Source: Gamsiella multidivaricata
Taxonomy: Eukaryota; Mortierellomycota; Mortierellomycetes; Mortierellales; Mortierellaceae
Direction of reading: 5' to 3'
NCBI RefSeq assembly: GCF_025024155.1
Contig: NW_026251730.1
Span: forward strand, 310,001 to 374,000
Length of the DNA stretch: 64,000 bases
Both the position numbers and the translations under genes were made by a program. A model generated the notes under the pieces. The model did not search any database, was not told the origin of the DNA, and saw only the letters and a program-made list of their open reading frames with translations. This document shows, piece by piece, positions 1 to 10,556 of the stretch (within the stretch, counting starts at the first letter, position 1; each line of letters begins with the position of its first letter).

Positions 1-14
1 TACAGTGGAGTTCG

Positions 15-296
15 ATGCAAGGCGCACTTGTTGTGTCGAATGCCTCTATCCAAAACGCACAGGGCTTGAACAGGATAAATATGCGGCTATTAGAGCAGCG
101 CGGCGCTGTGGGCAAGCCGATTCCACCTTCGAGTTTCCGCGAGGCCAGCAGGAAGCTTATCAGCATGGCGTCCGTGGCATCTAAACTCAAGTTGCCGTCA
201 AGCCGCGACACAGTGGATACCTTCCTCGTTACAGATTCTCCCGCTGTACAGCCAGCACAGCCGGTCGACTCTGCGGCTGTCTCTTCGCTTGCTTGA
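15..296 (+). CDS. C-terminal end of an unidentified protein, cut by the window edge
   Basis: A reading frame open from the first bases of the window ends at a stop near 296. An ATG lies at 15, but the frame is open upstream of it, so this is probably the tail of a gene that starts outside the window. The 93 residues after that ATG are mixed polar with an Ala/Val/Pro-rich end and no motif I recognise. It sits beside a decayed transposase on the other strand, so it may itself belong to a mobile element. It could also be a chance ORF. Confidence 0.3.
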   Translation: MQGALVVSNASIQNAQGLNRINMRLLEQRGAVGKPIPPSSFREASRKLISMASVASKLKLPSSRDTVDTFLVTDSPAVQPAQPVDSAAVSSLA

Positions 297-402
297 GATG
301 AATGTGATGCAATTACGAGTGCAGTATCTTGTCCAATAAAGCATGCACTAATAGCTAACATTCTGTACATCATGTTATATATGCACAATAGACATGGTAT
401 AT

Positions 403-1345
403 TTACCGTGTAATAATCTGATAGTTAGTTAGTAGTATTTGTAATGGGGATGTATTCCAGGGACGGACCAAGATGAAGATATCTGGCGTATACTTCATTT
501 TTATTAATATAAACCAGCAAATATGGCCGTTACTTACAAAGGACATAAAGGTTGCGTTTGTCTGCGTCCGCGGCATTACTGCATAACAACACCGACACTC
601 GAGCAACCTGAGTGGCCTTCTTGCCACGAATTGGACCGGTAACAAGGGTTTGTTGGACGGAGCCTTCAGAAAGAGACCCGTCTCATTGCAATTATAGATG
701 TTATCAGGGCCAAAGTCCTTGAGCGCCATGTGGATCTGTTCAACTTGAGTCTGATAGAGATCCACGTTGACCGATCCGCTTTCGCCATGGCCGATGTAGC
801 TCCTGAGCGCTCTCTGTCTCTTGAACTTTTGGAGTCAATTATTTGAAAAGGTAATCGGCTCTGGCTTATGTTCAGGACGAGAGAAATCTTTCACGAGGAT
901 CCACATCACCACAGCAGTTCCTTTCAGGCAATAGTCAGATTCGTTGATGCCTATCAAAGTATATGGATGAGGGAATGTGCTATCAGAAGCGAGCAACTGC
1001 ATGAGCTTCCATACCTAAGGATTCCTGGTGTTTATACCAGGTGTAAACAGCCTCTTCCACAACCGCCATTGGTCTTGACCTGTTGTGTACAATTGTTCTT
1101 GTTGCCACAGGCGGCAGTGTCCCCGCTGCTTGACGGATCTTGTCTTTCTTTTTAAGTATATTGGCGACTTTATATTCAACATTTTTGCGAGAGCGACATG
1201 AAAGGTATCTGAGTTTTGCTATCGCTCTGCATGGTATTCTGCACCTTATCGAGAAGCGTATACTTCGTTCGGGATATGTGTGATTTGGAAGCCGAGGTGA
1301 CAGGGTCAGAGCGTTCGATATCAGGTCGTTTGGGGGCCGGAGCCT
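403..1345 (-). pseudogene. Decayed pogo/Tigger-like (CENP-B-type) DDE transposase
   Basis: Read on the minus strand, pieces of a Tc1/mariner pogo-type transposase lie in order but in different frames. Near 1090-1000 is a CENP-B/Tc5-type helix-turn-helix segment (EEAVYTWYKHQESLG), soon followed by a stop. Near 800-660 is the start of the DDE nuclease domain (HGESGSVN, then IYNCNETGLF). The usual catalytic Asp of the NCDETGL motif is read as Asn. The frame then shifts, and a segment resembling the next block (GKKATQVARVSVLLC) follows in another frame. With in-frame stops, a frameshift and a changed catalytic residue, the copy is dead. Its termini and target duplication could not be placed. Confidence 0.7.
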
Positions 1346-1974
1346 CGACTAGATAATTACATCGTTTTAGCTGACAGATTCGAATAACATGAAGACTCAA
1401 GCTTATTATCCGAGGGCTAGGACCATACATGTCCCATCCCTTTTTCCCGCCCTGGTTCACTTCTGCACTTTCTAGCTCTCCTTTGAGAAGATAGTAGACA
1501 TTCACGATGCAAGAGCAGGATTTATTTCGTTTTTTCTTGCAGGTAGTTTCTGGATATTTCGCAATAAAAGAGAATACATATATGGTCCTGGCCCGAGGGA
1601 TAATACTACGTAAATCCATCGCGTTTCGTTTTTGCGTCTCCGCACTATAGCACAACAATGGGAAGGAAAGGGCGCTCACTTTTTGTCTTGTTTCTGACCC
1701 ATCGGAATAGTCGGAAGAGAAGAGGAAAGACAGAGAGAGGATGAGCCAGGAACAGGCGGACGGATGATGCGCATCAGTCCTCCATCCCGTTTGGGCGGAG
1801 TGACAACGAAGAATGGAACAGGGCTTCTCCACTTTGTGGCCCGGTGATGGCGTGATGTTCAACAGGATGAGTCGGTGGACGCTTTCAGCTGGCACAGACA
1901 CGGTGCCGTACCGACTTGAAGTCGAGCTAAACTCTCAAATAAAAGGGACGGGATGGCTCACGCATGCCTGCAGA

Positions 1975-1999
1975 GTAAAGTAAAGTAAAGTAAAGTGAA
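1975..1999. repeat. Pentanucleotide (GTAAA)n short tandem repeat
   Basis: About five copies of a GTAAA unit, the last with one substitution, lie in non-coding DNA. Confidence 0.8.
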
Positions 2000-2174
2000 G
2001 TGCAGTCGTAAGCAAAGGACAAAAGCTTATTTTTATTTTTACCGTCTTCTGTTGGCTCGTGCCAACTTTTGTGGCTGTACCTGCGTCCGATGAGTCCGTG
2101 GGCACATAAAAAAAAAGACGATTCGATTGAGAAGAGGGGCCAGTCTCCGCCCGTCCGTTTACCATGAGTCACCC

Positions 2175-2214
2175 CATATTTCACATTCCATCTTCATATT
2201 TCACATTCCATCTT
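2175..2214. repeat. Perfect 20-bp tandem duplication
   Basis: The 20-base unit CATATTTCACATTCCATCTT occurs twice head to tail without a mismatch. No function is apparent. Confidence 0.85.
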
Positions 2215-3467
2215 GTTTTAAAAAAAATAATCGGTTGGATTGCAGGGTACCGTCGTGAAAGTTTCATTTGCCCAGCCAGTCCTTGGAGCTTGTCAGGGGT
2301 GAGTACGGACGCAGACCGGGGGCATACTCTATTCATTTTGCCCAGTGACATCATCAATCGCTGTCTTTTTCGGTCCGTCTAACTAAGGTGAGAAAACGAG
2401 ATCTTCATCCCTACAAAAAAAACACATAATACTCTATTGCAGTCTATTAGCCAGTGAATCATTTTACACGGATCCTGCGTATCCCTATGGCCCATCTTCA
2501 AGTCCGTCGCGTGATACAGAACCCAAACGTATACACCAGGTATTCGCTCCGCACTCTATGCTGACCACTACGATACGCGTTCGAGAGGAGAACGTCTTGG
2601 CATAGTACAGCAGGCGCGAGGGCTGAGACGTCCACGAGTATTGTTGTAGGAGTGATTCAGACTGAGCGTGTCAATGGCTACGTTGCGTGCTATTTTCCTT
2701 TCGTCTAAACTAATAACTCCAGCATGTCTAACGATCAGCTCAGTGTTCGCCTCGAGAGCGCGTTCAGCCCAAAACTTTTCTTGACGGTGGTCCTGAAAGT
2801 CCTTGAATGCTTTCGCGATCTTCTTTCATCGATGATCACGGATACTAGGTGACTTCAAAAGCAACTCGAAATCTCGCAGGACTCCCGATCGGTAAGATCA
2901 AACTGACGCAAATAATACGTGTTCCTGGCCTGCCACTTTATTGAGCGTCCAACTCCTGTATACTGATGGCACCGACGTCTTGCGAGTTCAAGCAATGGTT
3001 GACAGAGTACAATGGAGTGTTGAGACGAAGCGTAATACTGAAGCGTAATGCTGAAGTGCCGTCGTGTGCGTGATCAAGACGATATAGTGCGGGACATCTA
3101 GTCGCGACTGTATGTAGAAAACGTTGAAGCTCAAGGCCCTTTGAACTAGAGGTTGTATTGACAAACGGCGAACATTGGTTTGTAGAGGGAAGAGTAATAC
3201 GTACTTTAATGATCCAAATTTCGATTCAGCGGCTGTCCTTGAAAATGAAGAGGCCCCACCCCACAGCACTTCTAACGGTATCTTGTAGTCGATTTGCGCC
3301 TGTCGTAAAACGCCTAACCTTAAATAGACCCGTTGAACGCGGTTTATGACGATGCATCCTCCTCTTCAGCAACCATCTCTTTCCTCTGTTGAATATACTC
3401 CCGCGCTTTTTCTATCGCATCCCTCCGTTCTCTCTTCTCTCTCACTCCAACTCTTCACAGCCCAAGC

Positions 3468-3663
3468 ATGGACACTTCTCACAACCCCCAAGCAATCTAC
3501 TCCATCTCCCCGAGATCAGACTCATCAGTCGCTTTGTATCTGCGGACGATCCCTCCCCCCTGCGCTCGAGTTTTTCCAAGAACCGGGTCAAAGGCCCTCG
3601 CCCCCCCAGTTTTGATACGCTGTCGATTTCAAGGGCCACCGGCACCTTGCTAAACTGGAACTG
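3468..3663 (+). pseudogene. Possible frameshifted remnant of an F-box gene start
   Basis: An ATG at 3468 begins a short frame (MDTSHNPQAI). In the neighbouring frame, LLHLPEIRLISRFVSADD follows. Put together, the two resemble the N-terminus of F-box genes in this window, such as 41052 (SSQKALELPEILDAIARS). A pyrimidine-rich leader like those before the intact F-box genes lies upstream. Nothing after about 3663 continues the protein. This is inferred from pattern only. Confidence 0.3.
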
Positions 3664-3939
3664 AAAGCAAGCGTTATTTCCAAGCATGGGCCTCACATCC
3701 GCACCACAAAAAAGCTCGAACTCCCCTAGCTACAGCTAGATGCCCCCTGCTTAATCCCCGTATCAGCAATATGCGAGCTCTCAACATAAACTGCATCCAA
3801 AGATCACTCGATATCGCGTTCTGTCTTTGAATGTAACTTCACGCGATTGACATTCATTAAAGATGGAGGAAACTCAGACCTATCTTCTGGTCAGTGTATT
3901 CGTCCCCAAGTCGTCCGTCCCTTGAGCCACTATCTTGCA

Positions 3940-3944
<5 letters not shown>

Positions 3945-3977
<33 letters not shown>
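3945..3977. repeat. Poly-T tract of 33 bases
   Basis: An uninterrupted T run lies downstream of the minus-strand GIY-YIG gene. On that strand it reads poly-A. It may be the trace of a retroposed tail or simple slippage. Similar long tracts recur at 8967-8989, 16466-16491 and 48298-48332. Confidence 0.9.
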
Positions 3978-4090
3978 CGAAAACGCTACTACTTTATTTT
4001 TTTCTCTACAGAAAATGCGGGCCATCGCATTGAATCTCCACACCGACAATAAGTAAAAAAACACACACAACCCGTTGGTACTCCTTCCCC

Positions 4091-6291
4091 TTATCCAGGA
4101 CCATAGACATGTTCCATGTAAGCCATCCAGTGTACAATCACCCTCCGCACCTGTCCCCACGCCTGCTTCATCTGCTTCGATTCACTCAACCCAGGCTGAT
4201 GGGGTACCTTGAACCACTCGCGATGGTTGGTTTTGCATGCGCAGATATGGTCCTTGTCATGATAGGGCTTCAACTCAATATGGATCAATCTCTCCACCCG
4301 GTGCGCGTAACGGCATCGCAGACCCGTCACCTCATTATCGCCCGCAACCATCATCACCGTCTCTGACAAATCGTTCTCATCCTTGGGTGCTAGGGACCCT
4401 TGCTCGGGGAAGACCTCGATCAGTCGAGGTGGGGACCCACATTTGTCGGACCATTCACTCATACGCCGGAACACGTTGTCGGTACGGCCCACTTTGAACA
4501 ATGTGTGAGAGTCCGTGACACGAGCTGTGGAGGCGAATAAAGAATAAAAAAAAAAAAAAAGAAGAAAGGATTGCATGGCCGGTTAGTTATCAGGCGAACG
4601 AACACAATGCCTACAGGAATAATAGCTGGAACGATGGCAGTCGGCAGTCGAAACACATACTCTCAAGCAGTTGGTAAGCATAGATGTAACCCGGCTTGTC
4701 CGTATCTGAGACAGGCCTCTCCATAGCCTTTCGTAGCTTGTTCTGAACATAATCCGGGAGATTAGGGTTGACCCAGGCTATTATTCAAATAGAACAACAG
4801 TGGTTAATAAAAAATAAAAAAAACTCTCGCAATTAGACGATGGCCTACTGTGAATAGATCTCCCCCCAACTTACAGGATAAATCCAGCCATTGGAGCATG
4901 ACTCCTCCCTTGCCCTCGATGTGAACAACGACCTCGTCGTCCTCATTGACCTCATGGTCATGACACATCAGCACCTCGCCCTTCTCAATAGGTCTGTCCA
5001 GCTTGACCTTGCGCTTGCACCGATGTCCGTTCGAGTTGAATCCATGACACTGGTTCGGGGCCTCGTCCGGTGAATCCTTCAAAGACAGCTCACTGATGTC
5101 CTTCGTCACCGAGTCCGCACTGTCCACCGACGGCCTATGCTCGTTCGACGACTTTGATGGAAGCTCTGGCAGCGGCTTCTCCTGAATATCTGAGTCGCTC
5201 TTCTTGATCTTGTGGAAGAGCGACTTGAACATACTCCTCACTCCAGTCTTCTTCGAATCCTGATCAGACTCATCCTCGTCGCGGAAGAGGAAGCTCTGCA
5301 TACGAGCACGGTACTTGAAGAGACTCGAATGTTTCTTCTCACCATTGCTAGACTGGACAGGCGATACGAGGTCGCTGCTGCTGCTGTCCTGATGTGTCAG
5401 CTTGTCCCTGACCGAGGACAGGATCTTGAGGGTCGACTCTGGGATCTTGACCGGCGCCGGAGCAGCCACCCAGAATCCGCCTGTGGGGCGACCGGTCTTT
5501 GAGCTCGCCTTTGTCTTGTTCTTGGGCGGTGCAAGGACAGCTGTGGTGTTGACGATCTTGGACTTGGTGCGCTTGAGCTTGGCACCCAGTGGACGGTTAC
5601 TGGGCCTGGGAGGCAGCGCTGGGTCATCGGGCTTGATCCTGACTGAGGCCATCTTTCCAGACAGCTCATCCAAATCCTCATCCGTGTCGTCCTCGTCATC
5701 ATCATCGTCGTCGTCGTCGTCCGAGTCGCTGTCACTGTAACCACCGCTATCGGATGGTTGGTAATCATCGTCTGAATCCGGTTCAAATTCCTCGGACGAC
5801 TCGACTTGTTTCTTGGCCTTTGTCGTCTTTGTCGCCGCCTTCTTTCTGGTCGCAGGCACCTTCTTCGCGGACGTTGTCGTCTTTGATGTCTTGGACGATG
5901 ATGCCTTGGATACCTTGGATGAGGAGCCTGTGGGGGAAGGCGTGCTTGCAGAGAGCGGGGTGGGCACAGGGACAGGGGCAGGAGCAGAAGCAGGAGCAGG
6001 TTGATTATCTGCGACCGCCGACTTCTTGATCCCGAGGGCCTTCAGAGCTTTGTTTGTCTTGGATTTTTTGGTCATGTCTGCAGGCGTCGGCTGGGTCTCA
6101 CCCTCTGAATCCGTGAAGGGCGAAGCACCGGGCTGACGGTGGAGACCCCAGAGTCCATTAGTCGAGTCCGCTTGCTGCTTGTGCTTCTCTGTGCAATATC
6201 CGTCGAGTTTACCACGGCGTGTGCATCTCTGGCCAGTCGAGATAGCAATGGCCTTGCAGCGACCGGGGTCCGTGTCTGGGCTGGTACTCAT
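4091..6291 (-). CDS. GIY-YIG / T5orf172 (DUF1766, Mug113-like) domain protein
   Basis: The gene has three exons, 6291-4875, 4777-4661 and 4524-4091, with GTAAGT and GTATGT donors, CAG/TAG acceptors and consistent phase, giving 655 residues. The N-terminal two thirds are low-complexity: Pro/Ala- and Ser/Lys-rich with a long Asp-rich run. The C-terminal domain shows the GIY element (GYIYAYQ, exon 2) followed by FKVGRT (exon 3). It ends with a His/Cys-containing block and EWFKVP, as in T5orf172/DUF1766 members of the GIY-YIG superfamily. These are known as DNA-binding or nuclease-like domains, and yeast Mug113 is a meiosis-induced relative. Two cysteine-histidine clusters, near residues 12-36 and in the last 80 residues of exon 1, look like paired zinc knuckles. 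Whether it cuts DNA is unknown. Confidence 0.85.
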
Positions 6292-7046
6292 GGCGGGCCG
6301 ATGAAGAGAATTGAATAAAAAAAATACTCGCTGTCTTCAACCGCACGCTTGTGATCGCTGAGTCCTCTTCGGGCAGTGGCAGGATGGGGAATGAGAGAAG
6401 GGAGAATGCGAATGAAGGTAACCTGCTCTCGCGTGCAATGATGACAGGTTTTGACTTGACTTTTTGGGTTGACACCCTCCGCCGCCCTTCGCCCCTCCTT
6501 CCCCTGACTATTTTTCTTTCATACCCCATGCACGGATGAATGGGCTGGGGAAAGCACGCTTGCCCAATTGGCTCTCAACTTTCCCGATGGAGTGTTCTGT
6601 GCCTCCAATTGGCATAACTCAATTCAGCTAAATTGATAAATTTTCTTATGTGCCGCTGTATTTGCACCAGGGGATACACCATAGAACAGGGCCACTTCAT
6701 CGACGCGGCCCCACATCGTTCTTTCCAGGCACAGCAGACGTGTCGACATCCCTTGTTTCAGGAACACATCATCACCACCCAACAGGACGCGCTCAGCCTA
6801 GACACGCAAAGGAGACCAATACAACAAAAGACACATAAAACCGCTCTTTAATTCAAGTAGCTTGGATTGTGCGCACTACAGCTCCAGTCTAGTTGCAGTT
6901 AGCCAGGGCATCGCCATGCTGGCCATAGTGCTTAATAATAGTTGTATCGCGCTTGCATGTCCTGTAACATATCGCTCAACTATAACCGTAAAAGAAATGC
7001 GAGGCCGATTAGTAACTATCGTTCTTCAATTGTCTCTTGCAGCAGA
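6292..7046. other. Intergenic stretch, probable promoter of the GIY-YIG gene
   Basis: No supported gene. The part next to 6291 should hold the promoter of the minus-strand GIY-YIG gene; the part next to 7047 is the 3' side of the ArfGAP gene. ORFs are short and overlap. Confidence 0.5.
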
Positions 7047-9529
7047 TCAATAAAAGGTGGAAGTGTGCCGCACCTTTCCAGCTCCTGTTTGAACCGCATT
7101 CTTCAGCGTCGCCAGATCAGCCTGGCTCAGCTTCTTGGCAAGGTCAGATCCCGAGATATTGCTCAATGAAGACAATGAAACTAAGCGTTACAAGATCATC
7201 AAGATAATGTCAGCCCTCTACTCTGTTCATCAATCACCAGTACGGTGCAAATACCGTCCATCTCTTTTCTCACCATCGCTGCCTAGAGTTGGGGAATCCT
7301 CTGGTCGGCCAAAGTACTGGTTACTGCTGATACTCGTCGCGCCCGAGAATGACTGTAAACGACTACTGGCCTCGGCCTGGGCTTCTGAGTCGTAGTTGTT
7401 ACGCCCAAAGTACTGGTCCGAGGATATTGCCTTCTGGTTGCCAAACTTTTCTCGGGCAGCAGTAACATTCTCTACTTGTTGAGATCAAGACGGTCCGTGA
7501 GCGAGAAATTCATAGTTGGATTCGTGAAACCAGTCGGCACAGGCACCAGTTCTCACCTTCTACCTGAGGCGAGTAGCCACCACCTGTGCTTCCGAATCCT
7601 GAACGAGTGCTTGTGGGTTTCGAGGAAGGTGCTGCTCCGAAGCCCATGCGACCCATGCCCATGCCCAAGCGCTCGAGTTCTTCCGACGACACCCTCGATT
7701 TATCCGCAGTATTGGCCTGATAATAATTTGACATGGTAGAGCTCTCGCTACCCTTTGGAGCATTGGCCATCTCCTCTCTTGCCTTTTCTGCAGCCAGTTT
7801 TTGTAGACGCTCCTCCTCCGCAGCCTCGAAACCAAGTTTCTCAATCCTCTCGGCTTCTGCTCTGGCGCGGGCTTCTGCCTCCTCAAAACTGATAGCCCCA
7901 GTTTTCTTGGCGCCTAACTTCATAGGCTTGGACGCTGTCCCTGTCTTACGAGCGGATGTGAGAGTCGATTTGACTGGTCGAGCAAGGGTCGAGGGACTGC
8001 GTGCAACTGATCCGAACCCTACACTGGGCGGTACAGTGGTCTGGGGTGATGTGGCACTGCTTAAAGAAGTCTTCTTGGGCTGATTCCAGTTCTCAAAGAA
8101 ATCATCATCTGCAGTGGCCGTTGCTGGCGTCGATACTGTAGATTTGTTATGTGATTCCTCTGAGTGACGCTCGAGACCTTGCTTGCCAGGATGCCTACGT
8201 TATTTGGATCAAACGATGCGGATTAGCATAAACGCTTTATGCAGCCGCATCACCAACGAAATAAAAATGCAGGAATGTGCTGAAAGCAGTTCGCCTTCGA
8301 TCTGCTGCCATGGGCAAACAGAAAATAGGAGCAAAAAAGGAGATGGCAGGGTATTGTGCATCTTGAGCCAACAATTCAAGGTAATAAATGAAGAGTTCAG
8401 TATATACTTACGCAAGCAAGTCCTCCTTGACCTTCTGGGCCAGCTTTTCCTTGTAAGCGATGGCGGCCTTGCTCGAATACTTTGTCTTTGCATCCTTGCT
8501 GTCTGTGCCCGGCTGCTTGGCAAAGTACTCCCGTGCAGCTGCGTTACCTCCGACTGTCATTGTCCGTAGCTGCTCCCATGTCCACTTGTCTAGCACTGTT
8601 GATCTAATCAGCACAAGAAAACCTCCCCATGTACAGGACAAAGGAAGAGAAGGATAGTGTCAGGACAACTTTTCTTTGAGAGCATTGGTCACACACAAAA
8701 GGCCCGCGCGCTGTGCTCGGGATTTGGTGTGTGGGAAACACAGCCAGGTGCACAATACTCATATCTCCCAATGGGGTCACTCTGCCAGTTATGAGCACCG
8801 CAATAATACGAGCATCTCAAACGCTGTCCAAACGGTGCTCTCGAACTGGACTTAGCCACGTAGACATAGCCCAGCAACACCATCCATGTGAGCACCAACA
8901 ATCTGCCGATAAAGAAGATAAAAAATAGCGCAACGCTCTCAGCGCATCCCTGAGGAACACGTTTGAAAAAAAAAAAAAAAAAAAAAAAAGGCGAGTAACC
9001 AAATGGACAATATACACACTACACATCACTTTTACCAAGAATAGCTTACCGGACAAAGCTGACATGGGTGCCAAAGCTGCGGTGAAGAGCACCACAGTCC
9101 GTGCATAGAAAGATTCCGAATGGAATGCTGGTCCAGCAGTTCTGGTCAATGCTTGCATGGCAATCGAAGCAGTTCTAAGGGGGGAGAGGGGAAGGGGGGG
9201 CGAATGAGAGGGGTACGCAAACAAATGAATTCCACATCAACATCAGCATCACTCGAAAGTTGAGCCATTGTCTCCTTCCCCGTAAACCAAGCAACCCAAG
9301 GGCGGATATACGGGTGCTGTTGGCAGAGTTAAATGCTGCTGGCACGCTCCACATTTTCGCTGGCTCCTGCTTGCTGGGGGAGGGCTCTCAATGGGGGGGG
9401 GGGGGGGGAAAGTGGTGGGGGGATCTGTGACTGAGTTGTGGGGGAGTGAACCGACTGTACCTTATTGGCTCGGTGCAAGGACAGCTTCTTGAAGACGTCC
9501 TGGATCTCTTGCTTGGTGGGTTCAGACAT
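7047..9529 (-). CDS. GLO3: ArfGAP of the Glo3 / ARFGAP2-3 type
   Basis: Six exons join in frame to 451 residues: 9529-9461, 9174-9050, 8603-8412, 8194-7557, 7471-7274 and 7180-7047. The protein activates GTP hydrolysis by Arf1 on COPI vesicles at the Golgi. The N-terminal ArfGAP zinc finger shows CFDC and CTDC pairs, then LHRSFGTHVSFVR with the arginine finger. Next come WTWEQLRTMTVGGN and a Lys-rich region. The middle has the basic KLGAKK element and a coiled Glu/Ala-rich helix. The C-terminus has two copies of the Glo3 motif (AISSDQYFGR and SISSNQYFGR), which mark this subfamily rather than Gcs1 or Age types. The gap between the two cysteine pairs is 18 residues instead of the usual 16. Intron 1 holds a 16-base G run and intron 2 a long A run. 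Confidence 0.93.
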
Positions 9530-9886
9530 GATGGAAAGATATAGGAGACTAGCTGTCTGTGTAAGGTGGTGGTTTCTGTTAGGGTCGAGAGTGAAGGGTG
9601 AAGGGTGATGTGAACGATTGAAGGAGCGATCGAGGTCCTCGAAATATTTCAAGGAGTCGTTTATTGGAGAGAGTCCTGGTCACGGGGTGCAGAAACGATC
9701 TACGCGCACGCGTCCCAGTTCGCGTCCTCAACTTGCTCTCCAAAAATCGGACTTCAAGGTTTATTACTATGGACATATAGACAAATATATATAGAGGTAG
9801 GAAAGGCACAATATGGGGCCGGCTGAATATGTATATGTAGTGTGTATGTAGGAGTCATCCAGAACGAGGGCCCGGTCCGTGCCTCT

Positions 9887-10556
9887 TTAGATCTCGTACA
9901 GTCCCTGCTCGTACGTGAGCCCAACGCCCTTATGGAAGGGATACAGTCGCATGCGGACATAGTACCGCCATACCACAAAGTACATGTACAGGTTCAGAAT
10001 AAAGTCGATGACCAGTCCTGCGATAAAGATCATGATGAACTGGTCGATGGGCGTGTTGCAGTAGAACGCAGCAGCCGTGCCTTGAGGTGTGTAGCCCTTG
10101 TCGTTGACGGCGCCCCAGCACTCGGATGCGATGTGGGACTTGTTCGACTCGAGCTGGAAGGCCATGACACCGACCCTGGCGGTCGCCAGGAATGCGACCA
10201 ACCACTGAACAAAGACAAACATCCTCGTCATCATGTACGACCACTATCATTGTATAGGGGGTGAAGATAGAGAAAGGGTGTTAATTAAGAAAGAGAGATC
10301 AACTGGCGAGTAGCCTCCCAAGACGCTGGCGAGTGCTTCACGTTACATTGCACATCCCGAGGAAGGCGATTCCTGCAGTGACAGCTTGGATCATCGAGAA
10401 CCCTGCAAAGAGGAGGGCCATGGTCGAGGAAAAGAAGTAGGGACCCCAGAGGAAAAGCAGAATTCCGCCGATGACGTTGAGTAGGACAACCAGGCCGGCG
10501 AGCCACATTCCGCCTCCTCGAACTGGGAACACCAAGCAGCAGTTGTTGCACCACAT
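9887..10556 (-). CDS. Small four-helix membrane protein of unknown function
   Basis: Two exons, 10556-10347 and 10243-9887, join in phase 0 to 188 residues. The cysteine-rich N-terminus (MWCNNCC) could be lipid-modified. Four hydrophobic segments follow, at about residues 17-37, 45-69, 77-97 and 132-158. A loop with two cysteines lies between helices 3 and 4, and the C-terminus is short, Tyr-containing and soluble. The layout resembles tetra-span families such as MARVEL-type proteins, but I see no diagnostic motif, so no function is assigned. It lies upstream of the ArfGAP gene on the same strand with 357 bp between them, so each is likely transcribed separately. Confidence 0.75.

Larger units (their letters stand above)
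1346..3465. other. Intergenic stretch without a convincing gene
   Basis: ORFs here are short, overlap on both strands and carry no recognisable motif. The 241-codon minus-strand ORF at 1176-1901 is discussed under rejected items; only its C-terminal end may belong to the transposase remnant. Two small tandem repeats are listed separately. Confidence 0.5.

Noticed and set aside
1176..1901. A 241-codon minus-strand ORF
   Set aside because: Most of it has no recognisable content. Only its C-terminal end may belong to the decayed transposase, where the frame is broken anyway.
5402..6029. Plus-strand ORFs opposite the first exon of the GIY-YIG gene
   Set aside because: They are Ser- or Val-rich complements of the Asp- and Lys-rich coding repeats on the minus strand.
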